A stretch of DNA of 45,316 nt, taken from contig CAJPGC010000007.1 in NCBI GenBank assembly GCA_905339405.1, positions 91,739-137,054 on the forward strand, given 5' to 3'. This document shows, in pieces, positions 7,815-16,475 of this stretch. The notes below the pieces were generated by a model. That model saw only the letters and a program-made list of their open reading frames with translations, ran no database searches and was not told where the DNA came from. The first letter of the stretch is position 1, and each line of letters begins with the position of its first letter. The position numbers were made by a program, and so were the translations under genes. Source of the stretch: an uncultured bacterium (GTDB lineage Bacteria; Desulfobacterota; GWC2-55-46).

Positions 7815-8413
7815 AAATAGACCTGCACAACCACGCCTTCACTTATGAGAGCTCTTCCAAGCCTGAAGAGGTGATAGAAAACGCGATACTCTCCGGCCTT
7901 GACGGGATCGCTTTCACCGAACACAACTCTTATTCGGCTACCGAAAGGGCCGAGGCCCTCAGGGAGAAGTACTCTGGCAGGATAAGGCTATTCAGGGGCG
8001 CAGAGTACGACGCGGCTGAAGGGCACGTCCTTCTTTTCGGCCTCAGGGACAACAGCTTTCTCGATATCGGGATGTTCGCCCCGCTGGAAGAGCTCATAAA
8101 GATGGTCGGACCGAAGGGGGTTGTCGCCGTTGTAGCGCATCCTTTCAGGGGGTGGGCCTCCTTCAAGTCGGACCTTTCGAAGGTCAAAGGCATATGCGCG
8201 ATAGAGGCCTACAACGGCAACAACAGCGACGAGGAGAACGAGAAGGCCTACAACGCTTCTGTCTCGCTGGGGTTGCCCAACACAGGCGGGAGCGACTCTC
8301 ACAGCAGCGACGGCGTGGGCAGGTGTTATACGGAGTTTTTTGACGAGGTCGCGGAAGACTCCCTCGCGAGCGCCTTGAGCACAGGACGCTTTCGAGGCGT
8401 CAAAGTTAAGTAG
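7811..8413 (+). CDS. PHP-domain metal-dependent phosphoesterase
   Basis: The 200-residue protein shows PHP-family metal motifs in order: MKIDLHNHAFTYES (DLHNH, motif I), FTEHNS (motif II), GAEYDAAEGHVLLFG (Glu and His, motif III), VVAHPFRGW (AHP) and GGSDSHSSDGVG (SDSH, motif IV). Its length matches the stand-alone PHP/TrpH-like phosphoesterases that hydrolyse nucleotides or small phosphate esters. It is coupled to the fusion protein by an ATGA overlap and is the last gene of the cassette. An activity releasing phosphate from an intermediate made by the preceding enzyme is plausible but not shown. No strong terminator follows, only a short GCTC-GCAA-GAGC hairpin at the stop codon. Confidence 0.88.
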   Translation: MKIDLHNHAFTYESSSKPEEVIENAILSGLDGIAFTEHNSYSATERAEALREKYSGRIRLFRGAEYDAAEGHVLLFGLRDNSFLDIGMFAPLEELIKMVGPKGVVAVVAHPFRGWASFKSDLSKVKGICAIEAYNGNNSDEENEKAYNASVSLGLPNTGGSDSHSSDGVGRCYTEFFDEVAEDSLASALSTGRFRGVKVK

Positions 8414-8805
8414 CTCGCAAGAGCGCTTTAACTGCAGCGTGTTATTCCATGATGCTCTCCAACAGGCAGGTCAAAAAAAATCTTCCTGCCAATCCCTGTA
8501 AAAACATTTATCTGCATCCGCAATTTATTTAACTTTTTTTCACCTGTAAGCCCGGGTACGCGGGTCTTGCCTTTCCGGAATACCTTCCCTGCTAAAAAAA
8601 ATCTTCCATTCGCGTTGACAGCCTGTAAATCCAGTGTACATTCATACCATGGGCGCGGCACTATCCGGCGCTCATTCCGTAAATCCGCATACACATCAAA
8701 CCAAATCCGTAAAAACACTTTTCAGACAAGGGCGGTCCCGCCAGGGCGGTAGCCTGTCCGGCGTACCGCAGGTTTTCCTACATATCCACAAGCACGGAGG
8801 TAAAA
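8414..8805 (+). promoter_or_regulatory. Intergenic control region with structured leader
   Basis: This gene-free stretch of 392 bases separates the sugar cassette from the secretion operon and is visibly more AT-rich than the genes. It contains two copies of an A-tract motif (AAAAAAAATCTTCC at 8473-8486 and 8594-8607), related AATCC(CT)GTAAAAACA motifs at 8491 and 8704, further CTGTAA/CCGTAA variants, and a GGCAGG/CCTGCC inverted repeat (8465-8470 with 8485-8490). Downstream of the candidate promoter the leader can fold a GCGGTA/TACCGC stem (8746-8751 with 8764-8769) followed by four T residues. A GGAGG ribosome site (8796-8800) serves ATG 8806. I could not match the leader to a known riboswitch. 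Confidence 0.5.
8615..8642 (+). promoter_or_regulatory. Candidate sigma-70 promoter of the copper-protein/T2SS operon
   Basis: A perfect TTGACA box (8615-8620) is followed after 16 bases by TACATT (8637-8642, 4 of 6 matches to TATAAT). Transcription would start near 8650 and give a leader of about 155 bases before ATG 8806. It is the best -35 match in this gap. Repeats of the CTGTAA type lie both inside the spacer and on either side, so it may be regulated. Confidence 0.5.
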
Positions 8806-11800
8806 ATGCGCAATGAATCTGCTGAACGCGGCGTAAGGTCAGGCCTGAGCGCGCTGGCACTGGCGTTAATCTCTGTGCTGTGCCTGTCACAGGCGGCATG
8901 GGCGCTGACGCTGAATGTCGTCGGGCCGGACGGAGAGGCGGTGCCGGGTTACAGGTGGCTACTCGAGGAGGACGCCACGTACCAGGTCTCGCCAGGAACG
9001 CAAGACCCGAATTCGCTCGCTGTAAAGTTCCATACTAGCTATATGCCTGTGGCCGCGAGCGGCGATGAATCGGCGGCGTCGAGCATACCGGTCGACCCGG
9101 AAAAGCCGTACTTCATCTCGGTCCTTCCTGACGGCGGCTATGCTATCGGGGGCGCTTCGGTGAAGCCCGGGCAATCGCAGGCGACAGTGGTAGTCAACAG
9201 GCTGCCGCTGCCCACCGCCCAGATACATGTGCTTGTCTTCGAGGACAACCAGCCCATCAACAACGCCCCGAACGTTCCTGTAGAAAGAGGTCTCGAGGGC
9301 TTTTCGATACTCGTGGCCGACGCGGCCGGCAGGTACGGGCACACGGGCGGCCAGCAGATGATGGACGCCTTCGGCAACCCCTTGGGGACCCGTTATGACG
9401 AAGACGGCAACGTGACCAGCATGGGCAACGGCGTCATAAAGACCGACGCGAACGGCCGCGCGCTCATTAAATATCTTCCTCCCGGCAAATACGGCATAAG
9501 GGCGGTCGCTCCCACGGGGCAGACGTGGATACAGACGAGCACCATAGAGGGCACGAAGACGGTAGATGCGTGGGTCAAGGCGAACGAGCCCACCTTCTTT
9601 ACCGAGTTCGGCCCTCCCGGCCCGCATGTCTCGCTCGGTTTCGTGCAGCCGAACAACGGCGCGGCTTTTCTTACCGGAGGGAAGACCATCACCGGGCGCG
9701 TCGTAAACATGCACCTTTCAGCCGCGCCGTTTACCGTCGGGCAGAGCTTCAACCCCGGGCAGCCTTTCGGCCATACCGTCCCCTGGGTAGGACTTAACGA
9801 GCTTGTAGCCGGAGGTGCGGGCAGGGGGCTTTACGCGCAGCGCGCCAACGACGACGGAACTTTCTCCATACCAAACGTGCCGCCCGGCGACTACCAGCTC
9901 GTGGTTTGGGACGAGCACCTCGACCTCATATTCGCTTTCGCGAACGTCACGGTGGAGGCGGGCTCCGGAGCGCACGCGCTCGGCGACGTGCCTGTATTCC
10001 AGTGGTTCTCCAGGCTCGAGAGCAGGGTCTTTCTCGACAGGAACCAGAACGGCTTCAGGGACTGCGTCACAATGATGTGCGACGACGCGTCCGTTGACGA
10101 CATCGGCATACCCGAGGTGCCTGTAAACCTGCGCTTCAGGGACGGCACCATATACCAGTCTTTCCCGACCGACCTCACGGGTTTCGTTCCTTTCGACGAG
10201 GTCTTCCCGTTCTTCAACTGGCTTATAGCCGAGGTCGATTTCGGCAGGCTCAAGGCAACTGGCGCAACGGCCATCGTCGACGCCGGTGGCCCGGTGAACG
10301 CAGACCAGGGCTGGGATTATCCTTCATGGGACGTATTGACGCCTCAGGCGCAATTCAACGCCGACGGCTCTCCGGCGAACAACGTCAACACCGGAAACAA
10401 CCTTTCGCGGACCGAGACCGGCCCGGTGCTCCTCGAGGCCTTCCAGGGTTTCCTCGGACAGACGAGCGTCATAGAATGGGGAAAGGCCCCTTACGGCCCC
10501 GGTGAGAACGGCGGCATAACCGGCATGGTGCAGTATTCAATAACCAGGGCTGAAAACGACCCGGCCTATGCCGCTGCCGAGCCCTGGGAGCCCGGCATAG
10601 CGAGGGTGCAGGTCAACCTCTACCCAGACATGAACAGGGACAAGAAGATAGACGACCTGAACGAAGACGGCGGGCAGACACTCGCGGACGTTGACAACTA
10701 CCCGTTCGGCTGGAGGGACGACCCTTCGCAGAAGGGCCTTGAGGACGACGACTGGAACGGCAACGGTTCCTTTGACCTCGGTGACGCCCTGCAGGCCGTC
10801 ACCACCGACAGCTTCGACGACAACCCGCCTTCCGGGTGCCAGGGCGAGCCGTTCTTCGCCCACGGGCAGGCTACAGACTGCTTTGACGGGCTGCGGAACT
10901 TCAACCAGATAAGGCCGGGCGTCTTCGACGGCGGCTACGCTTTCAACGACGTCGCGACCGGCACCTACATCGTCGAAGCCGTGCCGCCGAGATCTGCGCT
11001 TGGGGCCGCTTACAAGACGGTAAAGGAAGAGGACAAGAACGTGGATTTCGGTGACGAGTACAAGCCGAGCCCGCTCCTGCTGCCTCCGGCTTGCGTGAAC
11101 TACGACGAAAACGAAGGTCAGGGCCACCTCGTGCCTGCCGAGCTCTCTCTCTTTCCCGGTGTTGCGGCCCCTTACGCGGGGAAATACAGGCCTGTTTGCG
11201 ACCGCAAGCAGATATCAGTAATGGAAGGCTTCAACGCGGCCGTGAACTTCGCCATGTTCACCGACGTGCCCGTTGCCGCTCATATAGTGGGCATGGTCCT
11301 CAACGACCTCGCTAACGAGTTCGACCCCAACTCGCCGCAGTTCGGAGAGAAGTTCGCGCCGTCATGGGTGCCGATATCCATAAGGGACTGGACCGGCAGG
11401 GAAGTGACCAGGACCCATACCGACGAATGGGGCTTGTACAACGTGCTCGTGCCTTCGACCTACACGGTAAACATCGCGAACCCTAGCGGAGTCTCGCCGA
11501 ACATGCTCACGGCCTGCATGAACGACCCCGGCCCGGTGCCTGACCCGGCCAATCCCGGTGCGATGATAACCGACCCGTTCTTCAGCAGGCAGTACAGCCA
11601 GTTCTGCTATACGTTCCAGTTCATGCCCGGCACGACGACCTATCTGGACACGCCTGTTCTTCCGATAGCCGCGTTTGCCGGGCCCGGCCAGCACCCGCTC
11701 GACTGCGAGTTCTCCGAGGGCACGCCCAAGATTTACAGCGTGACCGGGCCGAACGGTTCCGGGCCTTACGCTCTCGAAGGCCAGCAGCTTACGATAGTCT

Positions 11801-13860
11801 CAGAGGGCTTTGTGCCGGTCCCGAACCCGTTGTATGACGGCACTCCCGCAACGCAAAAGACCATAAACAGGGACTACGGTTTCGGCAACGTTGCCGGGAC
11901 GGTCTTCATAGGCGGCACGCAGCTCCAGGTCAACAACTGGACGCCAGGGGTCATAACCGCTACGGTCCCTGAAGGCGCCGTAACTGGCGAACTTTCAATA
12001 GTGCGCGGCGACAACGCCAGGGAGACGATAGCCGGGCTTACCGTGACCGTCGGCCCGATTCCCGGGTCAATCATCAGGGTAGGCCAGGGCGGCTCCATAC
12101 AGGCGGCAGTAGACCTCGCGGAGCCAGGCGACCTCGTAATCGTGCCTCCCGGCAACTACGAGGAGCTCGTGCTCATGTGGAAGCCCGTCAAGCTGCAGGG
12201 CTGGGGCCCGGGCTCGGTCACCATCAACGCAGTAAAGAGGCCCGCTGAAAAGCTCCAGCTCTGGTGGGAAAAGCTCGAATCCCTCGTCGCTGCGGGCGCG
12301 GTAGACGTGCTACCTTCGCAGGTTCCCGCGCCAGGGGCCGTCGGCAACATCCTTCCGACCGAAGCGGGTGCCGGAGTGACGGTCGTCGGCAAGAACGCGC
12401 CCGAGTCGGAGGGAGGCTTCGGGCCGAACGTGAAAGCCAGGATAGACGGCTTTACCATCACAGGCAGCGACATAGGCGGCGGCGTCATGATAAACGGCTA
12501 CGCGCCCAACATGGAAGTCAGCAACAACAGGATAATAAACAACGAGGGCATATACGGCGGCGGCATACGCTCCGGCCACACCGCGCTTACGGTCCTGAAC
12601 AACGGCGTCCAGCAATACCAGGACGCCTTCAACGATTCCCTCAACATACATAACAACCACATAACACAGAACTCCGGCAGGATAGGCGGAGGCGGCGGCG
12701 TGACCATAGGCACCGGGACGGACTTCTACCAGGTGACCGGAAACTTCATCTGCGGCAACTTCACCATGGGCGAGGGCGCGGGGGTAAGCCACCTGGGCCT
12801 CAGCGACCAGGGCACCATAGCCCGTAACACCATCATCTTCAACCAGTCGTTCAACCAGGTATTTACGGTCTCAGGCGGCGGCGTCCTCGTCTCGGGCGGC
12901 GCTCCCCTCGGTATAGGCGCCATATCGCCGGGCTCCGGTTCCGTGAAGGTCTACAAGAACCTCATACAGGGCAACCTCGCCGGGGCCGGAGACGGCGGCG
13001 GCATACGCCTCAACCGCGTGAACGGGCAGGACGTGCAGCAGAGCCCGAATACGCCAGAGGCCTGGTACTCGGTAGAGGTGCTCAACAACATCATAACCAA
13101 CAACGGCGCGGGGCTGGCCGGAGGCGGCATATCTCTGCAGGACTCGGCAAGGGTCTTCATCATCCACAATACGATCGCGAACAACGATTCGACCGCTACG
13201 GCCGGAGAGGCGTTCGCGCCCGGCAGCCCTTCCGAGTCTACGCCGCAGCCCGCGGGCATCGTGGCGAGGGCGCACAGCGACACGCTCGCCTCTCTTTTTG
13301 GCACTTACGCGAAGGTCGTTCCATACAAGGAGTTCTCGAACCCTTCGCTCGTAGACAACATCGTCTGGCATAACAGGTCTTTCTACTTCGTGGTCGACTC
13401 CACGCAGACCCCGGCGTTCTACGGCCTGGTGCCAGACCTCGAAGCGGGCCAGCAGCCGGTCTACTGGGACCTCTGGGTCGAAGGCACCGCGACGCAGAAG
13501 TTCCTTGACCCGAGGTACTCCGTCCTCAGCGACAGGACCGGCTATCACACGAGCAACATAACTTCAAACCCGCTCTTCGTGGACGAGTACGTCAACGGCG
13601 CGAGCAACCAGGTGATAATGCCTGAGACGACCACGAGCATACAGGCTCAGCCAGCCTTCGACGAGGGCGGCAACTTCATAGACGTCAGGTTCGGGCCGCT
13701 TACGCTTACCGGCGACTACCATTTGAGGTCAGGGTCGCCCGCGATAAACAGGGGGCTCAACAATCCCTTGAGCACTTTCCCGGAGCTGTCTACTGACTAC
13801 GACGGGCAGAGAAGGCCGAACGGGCTAAGGGTCGATATCGGCGCGGATGAGAGGTACTAG
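8806..13860 (+). CDS. Giant secreted multidomain beta-helix protein
   Basis: The 1684-residue protein starts at ATG 8806 behind a GGAGG site. A Sec signal peptide (residues about 13-34, ending AAWA) is followed by a series of carboxypeptidase-regulatory/SdrD-B-like beta domains, seen as repeats such as GTFSIPNVPPGDYQLVVWDE and LDRNQNGFRD. Asp/Asn-rich calcium-type loops (DMNRDKKIDDLNEDG near 607, DWNGNGSFDLGD near 650) follow. An IPT/TIG-like domain spans about 974-1085. From about 1090 to 1590 lies a right-handed parallel beta-helix with the opening GSIQAAVDLAEPGDLVIVPPGNYEE and many N-N-x-I-x-x-N rungs. The end (GSPAINRG, DIGADE) is typical of such proteins. It is probably an extracellular scaffold or adhesin exported by the T2SS encoded downstream. 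The molecular function is unknown. Confidence 0.75.
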   Translation: MRNESAERGVRSGLSALALALISVLCLSQAAWALTLNVVGPDGEAVPGYRWLLEEDATYQVSPGTQDPNSLAVKFHTSYMPVAASGDESAASSIPVDPEKPYFISVLPDGGYAIGGASVKPGQSQATVVVNRLPLPTAQIHVLVFEDNQPINNAPNVPVERGLEGFSILVADAAGRYGHTGGQQMMDAFGNPLGTRYDEDGNVTSMGNGVIKTDANGRALIKYLPPGKYGIRAVAPTGQTWIQTSTIEGTKTVDAWVKANEPTFFTEFGPPGPHVSLGFVQPNNGAAFLTGGKTITGRVVNMHLSAAPFTVGQSFNPGQPFGHTVPWVGLNELVAGGAGRGLYAQRANDDGTFSIPNVPPGDYQLVVWDEHLDLIFAFANVTVEAGSGAHALGDVPVFQWFSRLESRVFLDRNQNGFRDCVTMMCDDASVDDIGIPEVPVNLRFRDGTIYQSFPTDLTGFVPFDEVFPFFNWLIAEVDFGRLKATGATAIVDAGGPVNADQGWDYPSWDVLTPQAQFNADGSPANNVNTGNNLSRTETGPVLLEAFQGFLGQTSVIEWGKAPYGPGENGGITGMVQYSITRAENDPAYAAAEPWEPGIARVQVNLYPDMNRDKKIDDLNEDGGQTLADVDNYPFGWRDDPSQKGLEDDDWNGNGSFDLGDALQAVTTDSFDDNPPSGCQGEPFFAHGQATDCFDGLRNFNQIRPGVFDGGYAFNDVATGTYIVEAVPPRSALGAAYKTVKEEDKNVDFGDEYKPSPLLLPPACVNYDENEGQGHLVPAELSLFPGVAAPYAGKYRPVCDRKQISVMEGFNAAVNFAMFTDVPVAAHIVGMVLNDLANEFDPNSPQFGEKFAPSWVPISIRDWTGREVTRTHTDEWGLYNVLVPSTYTVNIANPSGVSPNMLTACMNDPGPVPDPANPGAMITDPFFSRQYSQFCYTFQFMPGTTTYLDTPVLPIAAFAGPGQHPLDCEFSEGTPKIYSVTGPNGSGPYALEGQQLTIVSEGFVPVPNPLYDGTPATQKTINRDYGFGNVAGTVFIGGTQLQVNNWTPGVITATVPEGAVTGELSIVRGDNARETIAGLTVTVGPIPGSIIRVGQGGSIQAAVDLAEPGDLVIVPPGNYEELVLMWKPVKLQGWGPGSVTINAVKRPAEKLQLWWEKLESLVAAGAVDVLPSQVPAPGAVGNILPTEAGAGVTVVGKNAPESEGGFGPNVKARIDGFTITGSDIGGGVMINGYAPNMEVSNNRIINNEGIYGGGIRSGHTALTVLNNGVQQYQDAFNDSLNIHNNHITQNSGRIGGGGGVTIGTGTDFYQVTGNFICGNFTMGEGAGVSHLGLSDQGTIARNTIIFNQSFNQVFTVSGGGVLVSGGAPLGIGAISPGSGSVKVYKNLIQGNLAGAGDGGGIRLNRVNGQDVQQSPNTPEAWYSVEVLNNIITNNGAGLAGGGISLQDSARVFIIHNTIANNDSTATAGEAFAPGSPSESTPQPAGIVARAHSDTLASLFGTYAKVVPYKEFSNPSLVDNIVWHNRSFYFVVDSTQTPAFYGLVPDLEAGQQPVYWDLWVEGTATQKFLDPRYSVLSDRTGYHTSNITSNPLFVDEYVNGASNQVIMPETTTSIQAQPAFDEGGNFIDVRFGPLTLTGDYHLRSGSPAINRGLNNPLSTFPELSTDYDGQRRPNGLRVDIGADERY

Positions 13861-13880
13861 CCATGAAAGGGGAGAAGAAA

Positions 13881-15107
13881 ATGAAGATTAAGCCTCCTTT
13901 AGTTGCTCTGGCCGCGGCGTCCATACTGGCCCTTTCAGCCGGGGCAGACGCCGCAGTCGAGGTGCAGTGCCCCGGGGACGCTAACGGGGACGCCATACCG
14001 GACAGCGTTGTCAACGGCTCGCCGAACCCGGAGTTCAGGCCCGGGGTCAAATGCATGCACATTACAGCCGGAGACGGCTACATGCGCATGGGTGACGGCA
14101 GGCCGATGTACATATTCGGCTTCAAGGACGTCACGGGCGTGCCGCCGGAGATGGTCATGGACGAGGGTATGCTCGGGGCCTCCATGCCCGCGCCGACTAT
14201 AGCGGTAAACGAGGGCGACCAGTTTTATCTGACCGTAACAAACGTCGGCATGATGAAGAGGCCGGACCTGTTCGACCCGCACTCTGTCCACTGGCATGGG
14301 TTCCCGCAGGCTTCGGCCATTTTCGACGGCGTCCCGGAGTCGTCCATCGTCATAAACATGGGCGCGTCCATCACCTACTTCTACAACGTCGTCGAGCCCG
14401 GCACCTTCATGTACCACTGCCACGTCGAGGCCACCGAGCACATGCAGATGGGAATGCTCGGGAACCTGTACGTGAGGCCCGCTCAGGACAGGCTCGCCAA
14501 CGGGACTTCGCTTTCCGGCTTCACTCACAGGACTGGAAACAAGTACGCCTACAACGACGGCGACGGGTCGACGTACTATGACGTCGACTTCCCGATACAG
14601 ATAGCCTCAATGGACCCCGTCTTCCACGCCGCGAGCGAATCAGTCCAGCCTCTTCCGTTCGCTCTCATGGACGACAAGTACGGCGTGCTCAACGGCAGGG
14701 GCTACCCTGACACCATAAACCCTGCCTCTTTGCCCGCGATGGACGAGAACAATAACAAGGTCTCTCAGCCGGTTTCTTCCCTTGTTACTGCTCGCCAGGG
14801 CCAAAAGGTATTATTGAGGCTCTCGAACCTGAGCGTAACGAGGTTTTTCACAGTAGCCACCACGGGCGTGCCGATGAAGGTCGTCGGAGTCAACGCCAAG
14901 CACTTGAGGAGCTCGGCCGGGCAGAACAACTATTACACCACGAGCTCTCTTAACCTGGGCGGCGGAGAGTCGGTCGACGTCATAGTCGACACCTCGACCC
15001 TCCAGCCGGGGACCTATTTCCTGTACACGACGAACCTCAACTTCCTCAACAACAACGAAGAGGATTTCGGCGGAATAATGACCGAGATCGTCATAACTCC
15101 GGCTTGA
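13881..15107 (+). CDS. Secreted multicopper-oxidase-like protein A (retains HWHG and HCH copper motifs)
   Basis: I choose ATG 13881 rather than 13863 because an AAAGGGGAG site (13866-13874) sits six bases upstream and the product then begins with a clean signal peptide (MKIKPPLVALAAASILALS, cut after ADA). The 408-residue protein has two cupredoxin domains. HSVHWHG (His134, His137, His139) is the L1 copper motif of multicopper oxidases. YHCH followed by EHMQMGM (His179, Cys180, His181, His187, Met188/190/192) supplies type 1 and type 3 ligands. The C-terminal domain has no HxxHxH or second HCH motif, so on its own it lacks a full trinuclear site. It lies in an operon with two more cupredoxin proteins that fill or scaffold the missing parts. 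Metal or phenol oxidation is possible; the substrate is unknown. Confidence 0.8.
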   Translation: MKIKPPLVALAAASILALSAGADAAVEVQCPGDANGDAIPDSVVNGSPNPEFRPGVKCMHITAGDGYMRMGDGRPMYIFGFKDVTGVPPEMVMDEGMLGASMPAPTIAVNEGDQFYLTVTNVGMMKRPDLFDPHSVHWHGFPQASAIFDGVPESSIVINMGASITYFYNVVEPGTFMYHCHVEATEHMQMGMLGNLYVRPAQDRLANGTSLSGFTHRTGNKYAYNDGDGSTYYDVDFPIQIASMDPVFHAASESVQPLPFALMDDKYGVLNGRGYPDTINPASLPAMDENNNKVSQPVSSLVTARQGQKVLLRLSNLSVTRFFTVATTGVPMKVVGVNAKHLRSSAGQNNYYTTSSLNLGGGESVDVIVDTSTLQPGTYFLYTTNLNFLNNNEEDFGGIMTEIVITPA

Positions 15108-15156
15108 GGCAGTGATGGATTTCAGTTTCAGCAACCTTGATAAAGGGAGAAAAGCC

Positions 15157-16467
15157 ATGCGAAAAGGTTTTTTGTCGGTTTTCGGCTTTGCGCTCCTGGC
15201 TCTGGCGTCGTTTATCGCCGGGACAGCCGAGGCAGTGATACACGGGGTGAACGGGCCGGTGTTCAACCTGACGGCGAAAGAAGGCAGGGTCGTCACGGGA
15301 GACGGCAACAGCATCTACTCCTGGGGCTACGCCAACGGCAACGGCCCGATGCAGTACCCGGGGGTGACGATGATAGTCGAGCAGGGCGCACTCGTCACGG
15401 TGAACCTCGTAAACCGGCTTCCAGTGCCGGTATCAATCGTGTTCCCGGGCCAGGCCCAGGTGAGCGCGGTAGGCGGAGCGCCCGGCGTAATGACGAGGGA
15501 AGCCAGGCCCGGCGAGACGGTCACTTACAGGTTCACCGCCGAAGAAGCGGGCACCTACCTCTACCACAGCGCGACCAGGCCCGAGCTCCAGGTTGAGATG
15601 GGGCTTGTGGGCGCTCTCATCGTGCGACCCTCCGGCTTTAACGGGGCCGCTCCCACGGCGTACGGCCACATCGATACCGCCTACGACAGGGAGACGCTCT
15701 TTCTCTTGACTGAGATGGACTCGAGGATACACGAAGCAATCGAGATGCAGGGGATAGACGCGCTCGCGAACACAAACTTCCTGACCCGTTATTTCCCTAA
15801 TTACTGGTTCATAAACGGCAGGAACGCCCCTGACACAATGGCCCCGGCCTTTGTAGGGTGGCTTCCCAACCAGCCGTATAACAGCATGCCTGTGATGCAG
15901 CCCGGCGAAAGGCTCCTCATGAGGGTCATCTCAGGCGGCAGGGACCTTCACCCCTTCCATTACCACGGCAACCACGCGAAGGTCATAGCGAAGGACGGCC
16001 GCCTTCTCCAGAGCGCCGCAGGCTTGGGGCCCGACATAGGGCCCGAGCTTTTCACCATACAGGCGGTGCCGGGAGAGACTTACGACGCCATATTCCAATG
16101 GACGGGCAAGGGCCTCGGCTGGGACATCTACGGGACCGGGCCCGGCTACGAGCATGAGTGCATGGACGATAGCGGAGACGGCTACGACGACGTGACGATG
16201 GAGTGGTGCGCCGACCACGGCAAGGAGTTTCCGGTCCTCCTCCCGGACGTAAGCGACCTTACATTCGGCGGCTTCTACTCCGGCAGCCCTTTCATGGGCG
16301 CGCTCGAATCCTTGCCCCCGGGGCAGGGCGGGCTCAACCCGGCTGGCGGCTTCACCTTCATGTGGCATTCGCATACCGAAAAGGAGATGACCAATTACGA
16401 CATCTTCCCCGGAGGCCTGATGACAATGCTCATCATCCAGCCGCCCGGCGCGCCGGTAATGGAGTAG
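15157..16467 (+). CDS. Secreted multicopper-oxidase-like protein B (retains HPFHYHG and HSH; no type 1 Cys)
   Basis: The true start is probably ATG 15157, six bases after AAAGGGAGA (15142-15150), giving the signal peptide MRKGFLSVFGFALLALASF and cleavage after AEA. The 436-residue protein has a first cupredoxin domain in which the copper residues are replaced (PVSIVFPG for HWHG, YHSATRPELQVEMG for the HCH motif). The last domain keeps HPFHYHGNH (His265, His268, His270), the L3 motif, and WHSHTEKEM (His404, Ser405, His406), where Ser replaces the type 1 Cys. It therefore offers trinuclear-cluster ligands but no blue-copper site of its own. A Cys pair lies near ECMDD...EWCADHG. It complements protein A, whose motifs are the missing half. 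Confidence 0.8.
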   Translation: MRKGFLSVFGFALLALASFIAGTAEAVIHGVNGPVFNLTAKEGRVVTGDGNSIYSWGYANGNGPMQYPGVTMIVEQGALVTVNLVNRLPVPVSIVFPGQAQVSAVGGAPGVMTREARPGETVTYRFTAEEAGTYLYHSATRPELQVEMGLVGALIVRPSGFNGAAPTAYGHIDTAYDRETLFLLTEMDSRIHEAIEMQGIDALANTNFLTRYFPNYWFINGRNAPDTMAPAFVGWLPNQPYNSMPVMQPGERLLMRVISGGRDLHPFHYHGNHAKVIAKDGRLLQSAAGLGPDIGPELFTIQAVPGETYDAIFQWTGKGLGWDIYGTGPGYEHECMDDSGDGYDDVTMEWCADHGKEFPVLLPDVSDLTFGGFYSGSPFMGALESLPPGQGGLNPAGGFTFMWHSHTEKEMTNYDIFPGGLMTMLIIQPPGAPVME

Positions 16468-16475
16468 GGGGGACA

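Noticed and set aside
8650-8805. c-di-GMP or other known riboswitch in the copper-operon leader
   Set aside because: I could not find the conserved core or tetraloop-receptor motifs of known classes; only simple stems are visible.
16203-16475. Upstream extension of the protein C frame by 91 codons
   Set aside because: It overlaps protein B fully, reads Arg/Pro-rich nonsense, and hides the clear signal peptide that starts at ATG 16476 behind an AGGGGGG site.
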